Assembly: GCF_030272615.1 (NCBI RefSeq)
Contig: NC_081412.1
Span: 672,044,852 to 672,108,851 of the forward strand
Reading direction: 5' to 3'
From: Cryptomeria japonica
Taxonomy: Eukaryota; Streptophyta; Pinopsida; Cupressales; Cupressaceae
Length of the DNA stretch: 64,000 bases
Numbering within the stretch: position 1 is the first letter of the stretch; each line of letters starts with the position of its first letter. Below, piece after piece: positions 8,699-18,453 of this stretch. The notes under the pieces were generated by a model. It was not told the DNA's origin. It ran no database searches and was given only the letters and a program-made list of their open reading frames with translations. Position numbers and translations under genes: made by a program.

Positions 8699-11179
8699 CT
8701 AAACTGCAATTCTTAACCTAGTTGTTAATGCCTCGTATTCCGCTATATTGTTGGTGCAAGGAAATGATAAGCGGTATGACTTTGGTATAGAATCACCTTG
8801 GGGAGTTATAAAGAGTATACCCGCTCCTGCCCCATGCTGTGTGTATGAGCCATCAAAGTATAATTGCCATGGCTTTGCAGGTGATATTGTTAGAATGGAC
8901 TCATCTGGAAATTCTGACTGTAGAGGAACATCATCTATCATGGGAGCATCTGCCAGTTGATCTGCGATGGCTTGTCCTTTGATTGCTTTTCTGTCCACGT
9001 ATTCAATGTCGAATTCACTCAAAATCATTACCCACTTGGCCAGTCGCCCAGTAAGTGTAGCTTTGTTGAGCAGATATTTTAGTGGATCAATTCTGGCAAT
9101 CAACTTGGTCTTGTGAGTGAGCATATAATGTCGTAATTTTTGTGAAGCGAAGACCACAGCGAGACATGCACGCTCAATTGGTGTGTAGTTTAGCTCATAT
9201 CCCACCAATGTGCGACTGATATAGTAGACTGCTTTTTCCTTGCCGTCAGATATTTGCTGTGCTAGTAGTGCCCCCAGTGCTGTTGGAGTAGCTGATATGT
9301 AAAGTAGCAATGGTTGATCCGGAATTGGTGGCATCAAAACTGGCGGGTTCAAAAGATAGTCTTTAAGTGCCTGAAAAGCCTGTTGACAGTTCTCATCCCA
9401 TTTGAACTTAACGTTTTTGTGTAGCAGGTGCTGGAAAGGATTACACTTATCTACAAGTTGTGCTATGAATCTTCGTATGGACTGGAGTCTCCCTTGTAAA
9501 GACCGAAGTTGACTGATATTCTTGGGTGGCGGCATGTCCAAGATAGCCTTGACTTTTGCTGGATCCGCTTCTATTCCTCTTTTAGACACAATGAATCCTA
9601 GGAGCTTCCCGGAGGTTACTTGAAAGACACATTTCTTTGGATTTAATCTTACCTTGTATTTTTCTAGCCTATCAAAAGCAACTGAAAGTATGTCCAAGTG
9701 TGTATTTCTATCTATTGATTTAACCAAAAGGTCATCAACATAATCTTCCACCTTTACATGCATGAGATCATGGAAGATAGTAGTCATGGCTCGTTGATAC
9801 GTGGCACCTGCATTTTTCAGCCCAAAGGGCATGACATTCCAGCAGAAGGTTCCCCATGGACAAGTGAATGATGTTTTATGTTGATCTTCAGGTGCAATCC
9901 TGATCTGATTATATCCAGAGAATCCGTCCATTAAAGATAACATCTCATGGCCTGCTGTGAGATCAACAATTAAATCAATGTTTGGTAATGGGAAATCGTC
10001 CTTCGGACAAGCCTTGTCGATATCCCTGAAGTCTGTACATATTCGGATGCTGCGATCTGGTTTGCTAACAGGTACTAAGTTGGAAATCCATTCGGGATAA
10101 TCAATTGGGCGTATGAATCCGACATCTAGTAATTTCTCCAGCTCTGCCTTAACTAGCAATGCCACCTGTGGATGCATTTTCCTCAATTTCTGTTTTACTA
10201 GTTTTGCCCCCGGTTTGACTGTTAAATGATGCATTACTAAGTCGGGGTCTAGTCCAGGCATATCAGCATAAGACCATGCGAAGTTGACTTGTCGTTCCTT
10301 AAAGAAGCTTATGAACCTTGCTTTCTCAGCCTCTGTCAATGATTGAGCCAAAAATATGTTGTGTGGAACCTCTGCTGTACCAATGTTTGTCTTTATAGTC
10401 TCCTCTACCAACATGGATGATTTTTCCTCGTATGATGCTGGGAGAATGTCAAGCCTTCCATCTTCAGGCGCCTCAGAGAGGTTTTCACCCTCAGATACGT
10501 CCTTTCTTTTTACTTTTTTAGAGTCAGAGAGCGCCACAGTGTGGTTTTCGCCATAAGACCCTTGTTTTGTCTTTATTTTCACATTTTTGCGACTAGAAGG
10601 CCCGACACCCTCACCAAAGTATGCCTTGTTATTTAGCTCTATGGCGTATCCTGCTTTATGGTCTCCAAGAGGAAAATCATCGCGAATGCCAAGATAATCA
10701 ACAATAGCTTCGTCATTTTGAAATGTATCAAACTGTGGTGGTCCATCCTGATCCCAGTCAATGAGTTGGGGGTGAACGAGGGGAAGGTCTTTAGTGTTTT
10801 TAGAGTCCGCAAGGCTAATAGTGAAGATGTGGTTATATTCAGGTATGTCAAGGTAGTCATCGAGGTCGTCAATGGCACTCTCCTCATCAGTGTCGATCGT
10901 GAGTGAGTCCAAATTATCATCACTAGTAGCACCCTCAGGGACAGGTGTCCTCATCCTATGTGATCCTGACCTAGGGCCCTGAAACGAAGCTTGTGCGGGA
11001 TCCTTATGGGTCGGTTCTTGACCAACTCTGAATTTCTTGTAAAACTCCTCCTCCTCTGTAGGTTCATCTGGCTCTCTAAATGTCTCATTAAGTTCATAGT
11101 CGCTGGAGGATTTGTCTGAACCCCATTCCCACTCATTGGAGTCTGTGGAATAATTATCCTCTTGTTGAACTTCAGCCAC
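8699..11179 (-). CDS. E2 pol, proximal part: RT, RNase H and start of second RNase H
   Basis: An 826-codon open stretch. An acidic spacer (about 1-270) is followed by reverse transcriptase (about 310-560, with GHEMLSLMDGFSGYNQI, MPFGLKNAGATYQRAM and the catalytic YVDD at 9731-9742). The Ty3-type RNase H comes next (about 600-720, YISATPTALGALL ... IDPLKYLLNKATLTGRLAKW). Last is the beginning of a second, archaeal-type RNase H (LYFDGSYTQHGAGAGI ... NIAEYEAL). A dual RNase H is a hallmark of the Tat clade. gag lies upstream in the same frame across a short boundary, an arrangement that would suit the read-through used by some Ty3 relatives. Confidence 0.9.
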   Translation of the reverse strand: MAEVQQEDNYSTDSNEWEWGSDKSSSDYELNETFREPDEPTEEEEFYKKFRVGQEPTHKDPAQASFQGPRSGSHRMRTPVPEGATSDDNLDSLTIDTDEESAIDDLDDYLDIPEYNHIFTISLADSKNTKDLPLVHPQLIDWDQDGPPQFDTFQNDEAIVDYLGIRDDFPLGDHKAGYAIELNNKAYFGEGVGPSSRKNVKIKTKQGSYGENHTVALSDSKKVKRKDVSEGENLSEAPEDGRLDILPASYEEKSSMLVEETIKTNIGTAEVPHNIFLAQSLTEAEKARFISFFKERQVNFAWSYADMPGLDPDLVMHHLTVKPGAKLVKQKLRKMHPQVALLVKAELEKLLDVGFIRPIDYPEWISNLVPVSKPDRSIRICTDFRDIDKACPKDDFPLPNIDLIVDLTAGHEMLSLMDGFSGYNQIRIAPEDQHKTSFTCPWGTFCWNVMPFGLKNAGATYQRAMTTIFHDLMHVKVEDYVDDLLVKSIDRNTHLDILSVAFDRLEKYKVRLNPKKCVFQVTSGKLLGFIVSKRGIEADPAKVKAILDMPPPKNISQLRSLQGRLQSIRRFIAQLVDKCNPFQHLLHKNVKFKWDENCQQAFQALKDYLLNPPVLMPPIPDQPLLLYISATPTALGALLAQQISDGKEKAVYYISRTLVGYELNYTPIERACLAVVFASQKLRHYMLTHKTKLIARIDPLKYLLNKATLTGRLAKWVMILSEFDIEYVDRKAIKGQAIADQLADAPMIDDVPLQSEFPDESILTISPAKPWQLYFDGSYTQHGAGAGILFITPQGDSIPKSYRLSFPCTNNIAEYEALTTRLRIAV

Positions 11180-11185
11180 TTTGAC

Positions 11186-14100
11186 TCACCATATCTGTTT
11201 TGTTCTCTTGTTTTGAATCTTGGGATTTAGAAAACCAAGCCCCTTAGAGCGTTCCCTTCTTGTAGTTAGCTCAGGTTGTAGAGGCTCCATGACACCTTCT
11301 TTGCGTAGTCCGAGAGGACTTTTTCCATCATACCCAAATCTCTGCAGAATTTTGAAACCTTTACCATAGTTTTCACAGGGTATTATAATTTGATCATGTG
11401 TATCATCTTCAGCGTCCTTATATAGCATTTTATATAAACTTTCTTCCTCTAGTTCGCCCCATTTTTGAAAGACGGTAGGATCCCATTTGAGGAGCATGAT
11501 GGAGATTTGCTTATTAGGATGTGGTCTCCCATATTCCTTGGGGGAGTTCATGACTTGTCGTAAGAACATTGTTTGATTCAGAGTGTATTCTCCCATGCCT
11601 TTGTCTTGAAACTTGGCTCTAAGTTCACCTTGTTTGGATGTCGAGGGCTTTAATGACTCAGGATCAATATATGCTGAAGAAGGAGTAGCCTCACGATTGC
11701 TGGGAATGATAATCTCAGTATGTGATCTCAAGTTATTGCAATATATGAATGGATTTGGATCACCATTGACCATTACCTCGACTCCATTATGAGGAAATTT
11801 TATGCACTGATGGTACGTTGATGGGACTGCTCTCATTTCATGAATCCACGGACGTCCTAGCAATATGTTATATGTGAGGTCTAGATCCAGGACTTGACAA
11901 ATCACGTCCTTTGTGACTGGCCCTATTCTTAGTGGTAAGATGACTGTGCCCTTGGACGAACGCTCTTCATCATCATAAGCCTTAATAGTGATTTGGTTTG
12001 TAGCATTCACAGCTTTGTCAGAATATCCCAATTGTCTGATGGTGCTCAATGTACAAATATTAAGACCTGCTCCTCCATCTATCAGGACTCGTTTTATTCG
12101 GTGTTTATGTATGAAGGCTTCAATATGTAGAGGTGCATTATGAGGCTGACTTATGGAGGCGTCATCGGCTTCTGTGAATGTGAGGGAGTGTGGAATGGAT
12201 AGGTATCCCACCATGGCTTGAAACTGATCCACGTTCAGATCAATAGGGACAGCAGTATCTCTCAAGGTTTTGTCAAGGACAGCTTTATGTGCAGGAGATA
12301 TACGTAAGAGCTCAAGAATAGAGATGAGTGCGGGTGTTTTCCCTAATTGCTCTACAAGATCGTACTCAGGCTTAGTTGACGAAAGATTGGTATTCTTAGT
12401 AGAGGTACCTGGCAATGTGATCTTACCTCGACGGGTTGTAACATGACATTCAGAGGTAGATGCGGACGAAGATCCCACACCTTTTAGGACAATTTTAGGT
12501 CGCTGAGGAGGATTCTCAGGATTTTTATTTTTGATAGTAATGGTAGAAATATGATTGTCCATTGAGATGTGATTAATAGTGGAATCATAATTGTAAGATG
12601 TTCTGGTGTAATTGGCTTGATCATCTGTGACTTTGCCTTTTCCCTTGTCATGTTTCGGGAATGGTTCCTTAAACACCTCATGCTCTTGGTTAGATGAATG
12701 TCCCTCAATCTCAATATCTCCTCTGTCAATGAGATCTTGTACAATGTTTTTCAATCGATGGCAATTACTTGTCTTGTGACCCTTGCTCTTATGAAATTCA
12801 CAATATTCATCATCATTCCACCAATTCGGTTTTACCTTTGGTTCATATGGAGGAAAATCTGGGACCATGATTACTTTGTTTGCTACAAGCTTTTTGAATA
12901 CTGATTCAAGTGGTTCTCCCAATGGAGTGTACTTCCTTCGTGGTTTAGCAGCCGTTTGATTGTTCACTTGATTGTTGGTAGAATTTGATCCAGAAAAGAT
13001 GAACTTTGGTCTCACTGTGTTGGCATCAACAACACCATCATTAACTGTGTTCTTGTTCTTGTTCCAAAACTTTGGTTTGTCCTTTCCCTTAAAGTCCTCT
13101 TTGTTTTCTTTGAATAGTTTGATAACTCCTTGTTCAATCAAGACCTTTTCTGTTGCTAGGCCCTTTTCAATGACATCCTTAAATGTAGACAAACAAGCTT
13201 TTCTGAGATCATAACCAATAGCCTTGTTAACATTTTGTGTGAACATTTCCACCATTTGTTTTTGCAGGATTTCACAAGAGCATCTGCTAGCTAAGTTTCT
13301 CCATCTTTGTAAAAATGACGCAAAAGATTCTCCTTCTTTTTGTTTCGTATTGCACAAGGTAGTAACTGAGACATCTGTTTCAATGTTGTAAGAGAAATGT
13401 TGAATGAATGCCTCTGCCAAGTCGCCCCATGACTTAATACCAGGAGGTAATTGAGAAAACCATTCCATCGCTTGATCTCCTAAGCTCTGTGGGAACAACC
13501 TCATTAAGTATGTTTCTTCTGCCGCTACCTCAATGCAAGCTATGAAGAATTGTCTTATGTGTGCCTTGGGATCTCCTCTCCCTCTATATTTGTCGAATTT
13601 CGGCGTTGCAAAGTGCGGAGGAAACGGAGGCATTGGAATGCTCTTATCAAAGGGATAAGGGCATATATCTCTCATAGTATATGTGGGTTTTGATGTGCCC
13701 ATGTCTTCCACTTTCTTTTGTAGATCTCTAATTTGTTGCTCCAAATTATTTTTGGGAGGAGATGGATTTCTTGTAGCATATCCCATGTTTGAAACACCCA
13801 TTTGAGGAGGAGCTTGCTGCATATATGGATGATACTGATCGTAGACATGTCCATATGGAGGTCTATATTGTTGTGACATGTATGGAGCACTTGGCATAAT
13901 TTCTTGTTGAGGGACCCCATATCTGTTTTGTGTATATAAACCATATTCAATGGGCCTTTCATTTTCCATTATGTTGCCCCCAATTTTGGCATGAGGTCTT
14001 CTTGTGTCAAAATTTTGAGGAAGTCCTTGAGTATCCATTTGTCTTGGTTGACCCATATCTTGAGCATGTGTTTGAACATAAGGCCTCCATGATGGTCTTT

Positions 14101-14599
14101 GAGTGTAAGTATCATGCATTTGAGCTTGTGTATGTGGGATTGCTGGTTTCTGAAGCAAAACTGATGGTGACTCCGGCATCATATTATTGGGTCCTCCACT
14201 ATTTGGTTGAGTTTGTTGTGAAGGTCTATTTTCCATAAGTTGAGATAAGTCAAAATCATGTGGTATTTTAGCTCCACTTTGTGCCATCATGTTTAGAAAG
14301 TATTGACGATCTCTCCTCATTATCTCTTCAACCAATCTATTGAATTGAGGATCCATTATAGATTCTTGTATGTCTGCTGATAGTATTGAAGAATTGTCAA
14401 CATTGTCATTGTGTGTAGCATTGTGTATAGCATTTGCGCTTTCCATATTTGGATTGTGTCTATAAACATTCATGTCTGGTAATGTAGTGTGCTCAGGATT
14501 GTAGAAGACATCATTGTCATACTCATAAGAACTCATGTTTACGGACCCTTGAGCTTCTTTAGCTTTTCTCCTAGATTTTTGAAGACGGGTTTCAACCAT
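11186..14599 (-). CDS. E2 gag-protease polyprotein
   Basis: A single 1137-codon frame beginning MVETRLQKSRRKAKEAQ. Residues 1-280 are Gln/Pro/Tyr-rich; a short coiled coil (LEQQIRDLQKKVEDM) ends near 300. The capsid-type core is about 310-480 (PYPFDKSIPMPPFPPHF, MEWFSQLPPGIKSW, TLCNTKQKEGESF). A zinc-finger-like CEFHKSKGHKTSNC lies near 600, an aspartic protease with LIDGGAGLN near 840, and a G-patch-like tail (GYDGKSPLGLRKEGVMEPL) near the end. Gag forms the particle around element RNA in the cytoplasm. The N-terminal SGAKIPHDFD block is echoed in the E5 gag. The frame is intact, in line with the young LTRs. Confidence 0.92.
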   Translation of the reverse strand: MVETRLQKSRRKAKEAQGSVNMSSYEYDNDVFYNPEHTTLPDMNVYRHNPNMESANAIHNATHNDNVDNSSILSADIQESIMDPQFNRLVEEIMRRDRQYFLNMMAQSGAKIPHDFDLSQLMENRPSQQTQPNSGGPNNMMPESPSVLLQKPAIPHTQAQMHDTYTQRPSWRPYVQTHAQDMGQPRQMDTQGLPQNFDTRRPHAKIGGNIMENERPIEYGLYTQNRYGVPQQEIMPSAPYMSQQYRPPYGHVYDQYHPYMQQAPPQMGVSNMGYATRNPSPPKNNLEQQIRDLQKKVEDMGTSKPTYTMRDICPYPFDKSIPMPPFPPHFATPKFDKYRGRGDPKAHIRQFFIACIEVAAEETYLMRLFPQSLGDQAMEWFSQLPPGIKSWGDLAEAFIQHFSYNIETDVSVTTLCNTKQKEGESFASFLQRWRNLASRCSCEILQKQMVEMFTQNVNKAIGYDLRKACLSTFKDVIEKGLATEKVLIEQGVIKLFKENKEDFKGKDKPKFWNKNKNTVNDGVVDANTVRPKFIFSGSNSTNNQVNNQTAAKPRRKYTPLGEPLESVFKKLVANKVIMVPDFPPYEPKVKPNWWNDDEYCEFHKSKGHKTSNCHRLKNIVQDLIDRGDIEIEGHSSNQEHEVFKEPFPKHDKGKGKVTDDQANYTRTSYNYDSTINHISMDNHISTITIKNKNPENPPQRPKIVLKGVGSSSASTSECHVTTRRGKITLPGTSTKNTNLSSTKPEYDLVEQLGKTPALISILELLRISPAHKAVLDKTLRDTAVPIDLNVDQFQAMVGYLSIPHSLTFTEADDASISQPHNAPLHIEAFIHKHRIKRVLIDGGAGLNICTLSTIRQLGYSDKAVNATNQITIKAYDDEERSSKGTVILPLRIGPVTKDVICQVLDLDLTYNILLGRPWIHEMRAVPSTYHQCIKFPHNGVEVMVNGDPNPFIYCNNLRSHTEIIIPSNREATPSSAYIDPESLKPSTSKQGELRAKFQDKGMGEYTLNQTMFLRQVMNSPKEYGRPHPNKQISIMLLKWDPTVFQKWGELEEESLYKMLYKDAEDDTHDQIIIPCENYGKGFKILQRFGYDGKSPLGLRKEGVMEPLQPELTTRRERSKGLGFLNPKIQNKRTKQIW

Positions 14600-15092
14600 G
14601 AACTAGGTGTTTAGCAATATGTGGGAGACTAGACGAAAATGACAAGAGTATGGAAGACCGAGAGTTGTATGGAGTGTAAATGAATCTGAAGTTTACTTGC
14701 AATGTCCAAAGTGTAAGACCAAGTATGTACGTAGTAGAGTAGGTGTGACTTCCAAAGATAGGATAGTTTCTCTTGATGAGGTAAGCTGACCTTGACTCTA
14801 AGTAAGACCAAATGAGACCCAAAGGTAAGAAACCTTGATGAGGGACCACTTAGCAAAGTGTTGTTGTATGTAGTGTGTTGACAAAGTATAGTGAGGACAA
14901 GCAAGTGACCTTTTGACTCAAGTTTAGACAAGTATGAATGTAAAATGAGGTATGAAGCAATGATGGACTGTGTAAGACCTTAGAACAGGCTGAATGCTAG
15001 ATGAAATCTGAAGAGACAACCTAGGAAGCTCAAGTATGCCGAAACTGATTTCTTTGTTTGCTTGACTGTTAAACTTTTTTTTTTCAAATCCT

Positions 15093-15375
15093 GACACAGA
15101 CGCCTCTATATACTTCACAGACGCGGTTTTAAGACACAGACGCTATTCTGTTTGACACAAACGTGATTCTGAGATTTCCTGTTGATGTTTGCTGGGACTG
15201 TAACAGTTTTTTGCAATTTTGGACACAGACGCTGCTGTATACTTCACAGACGCGGTTTCCAGACACAAACGTGTCTCTGTTCGACACAGACGCTGATAAA
15301 AACACAGACGCTATTCTGTACTTCACAGACGCGTTTATCAGACACAGACACGGTTTTAACAGACATAGACGCGTT
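15093..15375 (-). repeat. CGCGTYTGTGT array II (about 12 copies)
   Basis: The plus strand shows GACACAGACGC or TTCACAGACGCG about every 20-25 bases. Read in the gag-pol direction the motif is CGCGTCTGTG, the same as array I read in the PMD direction. Confidence 0.9.
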
Positions 15376-15619
15376 TCTGTAACCTTAGTGCAATCTTTCC
15401 TATTCATGAATTTGTTTTGCTGTGACCAAATCTGATTTTTTGACTGTTTTTCGTGACAAGAGGACACAGTGTTGATGACCCAATGTTTGCAGACTGTTTA
15501 GACTCCAAAAAGTGTGTTGTTTGATGTAAAAAGTTTTTGCATACACTTGAAGACACAAAAGACACAATGTTTTGTTGTTTTGTCTTGATTGTTTGAATGT
15601 TTATCATAAGTCAAGCACA

Positions 15620-16080
15620 ATTCTTATGGCTGGCCAGGACAATAATTGTTGATCCCACATGGGGTTTTACCCCCGAGGCTACGCTATTCAGAGCGGATAC
15701 TTAGATGCTTGACCTCACTGGCTCCACCCTCGGCACTCACTTCTCGGGTCAGCCAAGCATCAGTCCCCATGAAAACTCCCCATGGCGAACTTTGTATCTC
15801 TACTAAGAACCGTATGTGTGTGGGCCGCTACCAGAGGTCCGACCTCCTGCCTCAACAACTAGAAGGATTTGGGCATCTAAAACAATGAGGTGCTAGTAAG
15901 GGCATCCGCTCGTGTGGCCATACATGCGGCACTTTCAGCTCTGTAAATACAGAAGGCTCCCAGCCGGTAGGGGTTACACCCTACAAATGATCAAATAAAT
16001 TTGATCAAACGGGTTTATGGGGAGACATAGTGTCGGTATGAACTAATCAGCACACGTTATTCATAGTTTTCACCATGAAT
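15620..16080 (-). promoter_or_regulatory. Structured block of the E2 leader
   Basis: G+C-richer than its flanks and dense in perfect inverted repeats: GGGG-TTTTA-CCCC (15661-15673), GTAGGG-GTTACA-CCCTAC (15967-15984), TGATCAAAT-AA-ATTTGATCA (15988-16007) and ATTCAT...ATGAAT around a TTTTCACC copy (near 16060-16080). By position in the leader it could serve packaging, dimerisation or translation; that role is inferred. Confidence 0.5.
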
Positions 16081-16587
16081 ACATTTGATTATAGTGGCTT
16101 GGAAGAAGATGGCTTTTCTTTTGCTACCACTTGGGTCGTTCTCTTCTCACTAGTAGTCCTAATGACCACACGGGAAGACAGGCCCTCTAAAGAATAAACA
16201 AAAAGAGCCTATTGCTCAAGACACAAAAGACAATGGTTCAATTTTAGTGCACCAATTGAAGTGTTTGCTAAGCTATGAAGACAAGGCACACAAATAAAAT
16301 CACAAAACCCTAGCTAAGGCCCTGCAACAAAATTGTTAGTAGTTTGGGTTGTTTCAAGTGATAACCCCTTCCTGCAAGCACACAAGTTAGGTAAATTTTA
16401 AGAAAACCCAAAAAGACTTTGTGAAAAGGGGCCTTCAACAAAAACGTATTTGCCTCCAAAGCAAGCTGCACAAACCAGGTTAGCTAGATCTGCAAAGGTT
16501 AGCCAAAAATAAACCAGATCTGAAACCCTAAGTACAAAATCCGAAAACCCGAATCGAAAAACTTAAAAAAATTTGCAAAATAGAATG

Positions 16588-16865
16588 CACAGACGCTGTT
16601 ATACCAGACACAGACGCGTCTGTCCGACACAGACGCGGTTCTGTTATTCGCAGACATGATTTCAGAACACAAACGCCTCTTTATTCTGCAGACGCGATCA
16701 GATGGTTCACAGACGCGATTAGGGATCACAGACGCGATTCGGGATCACAGACGCGACTTTCGGAAACCTGCAAAAATAGAAAAATGACAGAAACACAGAC
16801 GCGATAAAAGATATCACAGACGCCTCTGAAATACAAAAACGCGATCCGAACACTCGCAGACGCGG
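16588..16865 (-). repeat. CGCGTYTGTGT array III (about 13 copies)
   Basis: Same motif and orientation as array II, near the primer site. Several copies read CACAGACGCGAT with little variation, so this array may have expanded more recently. Confidence 0.9.
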
Positions 16866-16955
16866 AAAAAACCTAAAATGTCGTCGAAATCATCCGATCT
16901 GCAACTTCAAAAATGCAAAATCTGCAACAAAAATGTTAAATGCAAAGGGACAAGA

Positions 16956-16973
16956 GTCCCACCGGGCGTGCCA
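16956..16973 (-). other. E2 primer binding site
   Basis: On the minus strand TGGCACGCCCGGTGGGAC follows the LTR after three bases. It begins with the TGG expected opposite a tRNA CCA end. I cannot assign the tRNA with confidence. E5 has a site that begins with the same six bases, TGGCAC. Confidence 0.75.
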
Positions 16974-16976
16974 AAA

Positions 16977-17752
16977 TGTATATGGTGAAAATGGATAGCA
17001 ATAAACAACAATATTGAAAGACTAAAATGGATTCAACCACCAAACCCTAGCCTAACAATGAACAAAGATCCACCATAACATATGAAGATAACCTAAGACA
17101 ATGCAAAATAACTCAAAAATCACAAAGATTATACCATCACATGTCCACTAGGGTTTTAATCTCCATTCTTCCTATCTCCATTGATCTTGTTTGATATGCT
17201 TGCTCTCAGATTTTTGCATGCACAAGAGCTCAACAAAGAACGGAATGTGGTTGCAAGTAGAATTGTAGTGTAGTCAATTGATCCAGTAGTTAGCTCATTA
17301 GGGTTTGATAATGAAGGAAGCATCTCCTTAAATAGAAGACACAATAGAAAATGGAGGGTTAAGATTGAGAGGTGTAAAAAGGAGGTCGGCTAGGATTAGA
17401 GGGTAGGTATAAGAAATACCAAAATAATGAAAGGGGTAGGTAGTGTAGGAAATAAGAGATGAATGACATGTGTCATGTGTAGAAAAAGATAATGAATTAA
17501 TTAAATAAATAAAGATTTATTTAATTAATAGAAGAAGTAGGGCAATTAAATAAATAAAATATTTATTTAATATAGGAAAGGGATAATTTAAATAAATAAA
17601 TGTATTTATTTAAATGAGAAATAAGGCTAGAAGAGGATAAATGAATTAATTAAATAAATAAAGATTTATTTAATTAATAGAAGAATTAGGCTTAGATAAT
17701 TAAATAAATAAAATATTTATTTAATTAGACATGACAATTTTGGGTGTCTACA
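16977..17752 (-). repeat. E2 5' LTR (776 bp)
   Basis: Same ends and length as 1455-2230, with two substitutions by eye. It is followed by the second ATATC. Confidence 0.97.
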
Positions 17753-17757
17753 ATATC
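17753..17757. repeat. E2 target site duplication, right copy
   Basis: ATATC, identical to 1450-1454; E1 integrase sequence resumes here. Confidence 0.95.
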
Positions 17758-18387
17758 TACTATCACATAGATGCTATCCACACCTGTCTTTGTCTTGGGG
17801 AGTCCTACTACAAAGTCCATGCTTATACATTCCCAAGGCCTATTAGGGACTGGTAATGGTTGATAGAGACCTACATTACTTGATCCTCCTTTTGCTCTTT
17901 GACATACACCACATTGCTCCACATACCTTTTCACATCTCTTGGAAACTTGGGCCAATGGTAGTACCTCTGTACTAGATCCAAGGTTTTGTTGACCCCAAA
18001 GTGTCCACTTAAACTGCCATTGTGTTTTTCTTGGATGAGGTTTTCTCTCATGGATCCCCTGGGCACACACAACTGATTACCTTTGAACAAGAGACCATTT
18101 TGGAGAGTGTAATCTGCATACTCACCATGGAAATGGTTCTCAAATTCCTTACAAACCTTGTAAGCTGATGAGAAGTCTTCATCTCCTTCATAGAGGTCCT
18201 TGAAACCTTCTCTTCCTATGCTCTGCAACTGTAACTCTTGAACTATCAACAACTTCCTGCTTAAAGCATCTGCCACCTTGTTGAGTTGCCCCTTTTTATG
18301 CTTGATGGTGAAGATGAAGGATTGGAGGTATTCCATCCATTTCAAATGTCTATTGCTTAGCTTCTCTTGAGTGTTAATGTAGCTCAA
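17758..18387 (-). pseudogene. E1 RNase H end and integrase N-terminal part
   Basis: Read leftward it gives the end of RNase H and the linker (HLKWMEYLQSFIFTIKHKKG, NKVADALSRK), the H2C2 zinc module (GHFGVNKTLDLVQRYYHWP ... CGVCQRAKG) and the start of the integrase core (WECISMDFVVGLPKT). It stops at the E2 insertion. Its continuation lies at 612-1449. Confidence 0.87.
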
Positions 18388-18453
18388 TGCCTAGTTATCT
18401 GCAAACACCACAAATTCCTTTGGGAGTAGGTAATGCCTCCATTTCTTTAGGGA

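Larger units (their letters stand above)
14600..16955 (-). other. E2 untranslated leader
   Basis: About 2.4 kb between primer site and gag. In transcript order it holds array III (16865 to 16588), a connecting stretch, a G+C-richer block full of hairpins (about 16080 to 15620), array II (15375 to 15093) and about 500 bp of AT-rich sequence. No credible gene is visible; small frames on either strand follow the repeat arrays and look accidental. Confidence 0.75.
1455..17752 (-). mobile_element. E2: young Tat-clade Ty3 element carrying an antisense PMD gene
   Basis: E2 is a 16.3-kb element bounded by two 776-bp LTRs and a perfect ATATC duplication. On the minus strand it has a 5' LTR, a primer site, a 2.4-kb leader, gag-protease, RT-RNase H-second RNase H-integrase, then a 3' region of about 4.9 kb. 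That 3' region carries a plus-strand (antisense) plant mobile domain gene. By eye the LTRs differ at only two sites (near 1696 and 2015), so insertion was recent on the scale of this window. The element looks almost whole: gag is one long frame, and pol is two collinear stretches with about one break. Tat membership rests on the RT wording (GHEMLSLMDGFSGYNQI, MPFGLKNAGATYQRAM) and the second RNase H. Antisense extra genes in this position are known from Tat relatives such as Grande. Confidence 0.95.

Noticed and set aside
15163-15435. Frames of 66-112 codons on both strands of the 15.1-15.5 kb region
   Set aside because: Their sequence is produced by the CACAGACGC array (repeated TQTL, SDTDA and similar); no sign of a real protein.
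15640-15900. Leader block first suspected to be an rRNA or organelle insertion because of words such as CTACGCTATTCAGAGCGG
   Set aside because: I could not match it to any rRNA or organelle gene that I know, and it sits in the expected place of an E2 leader.
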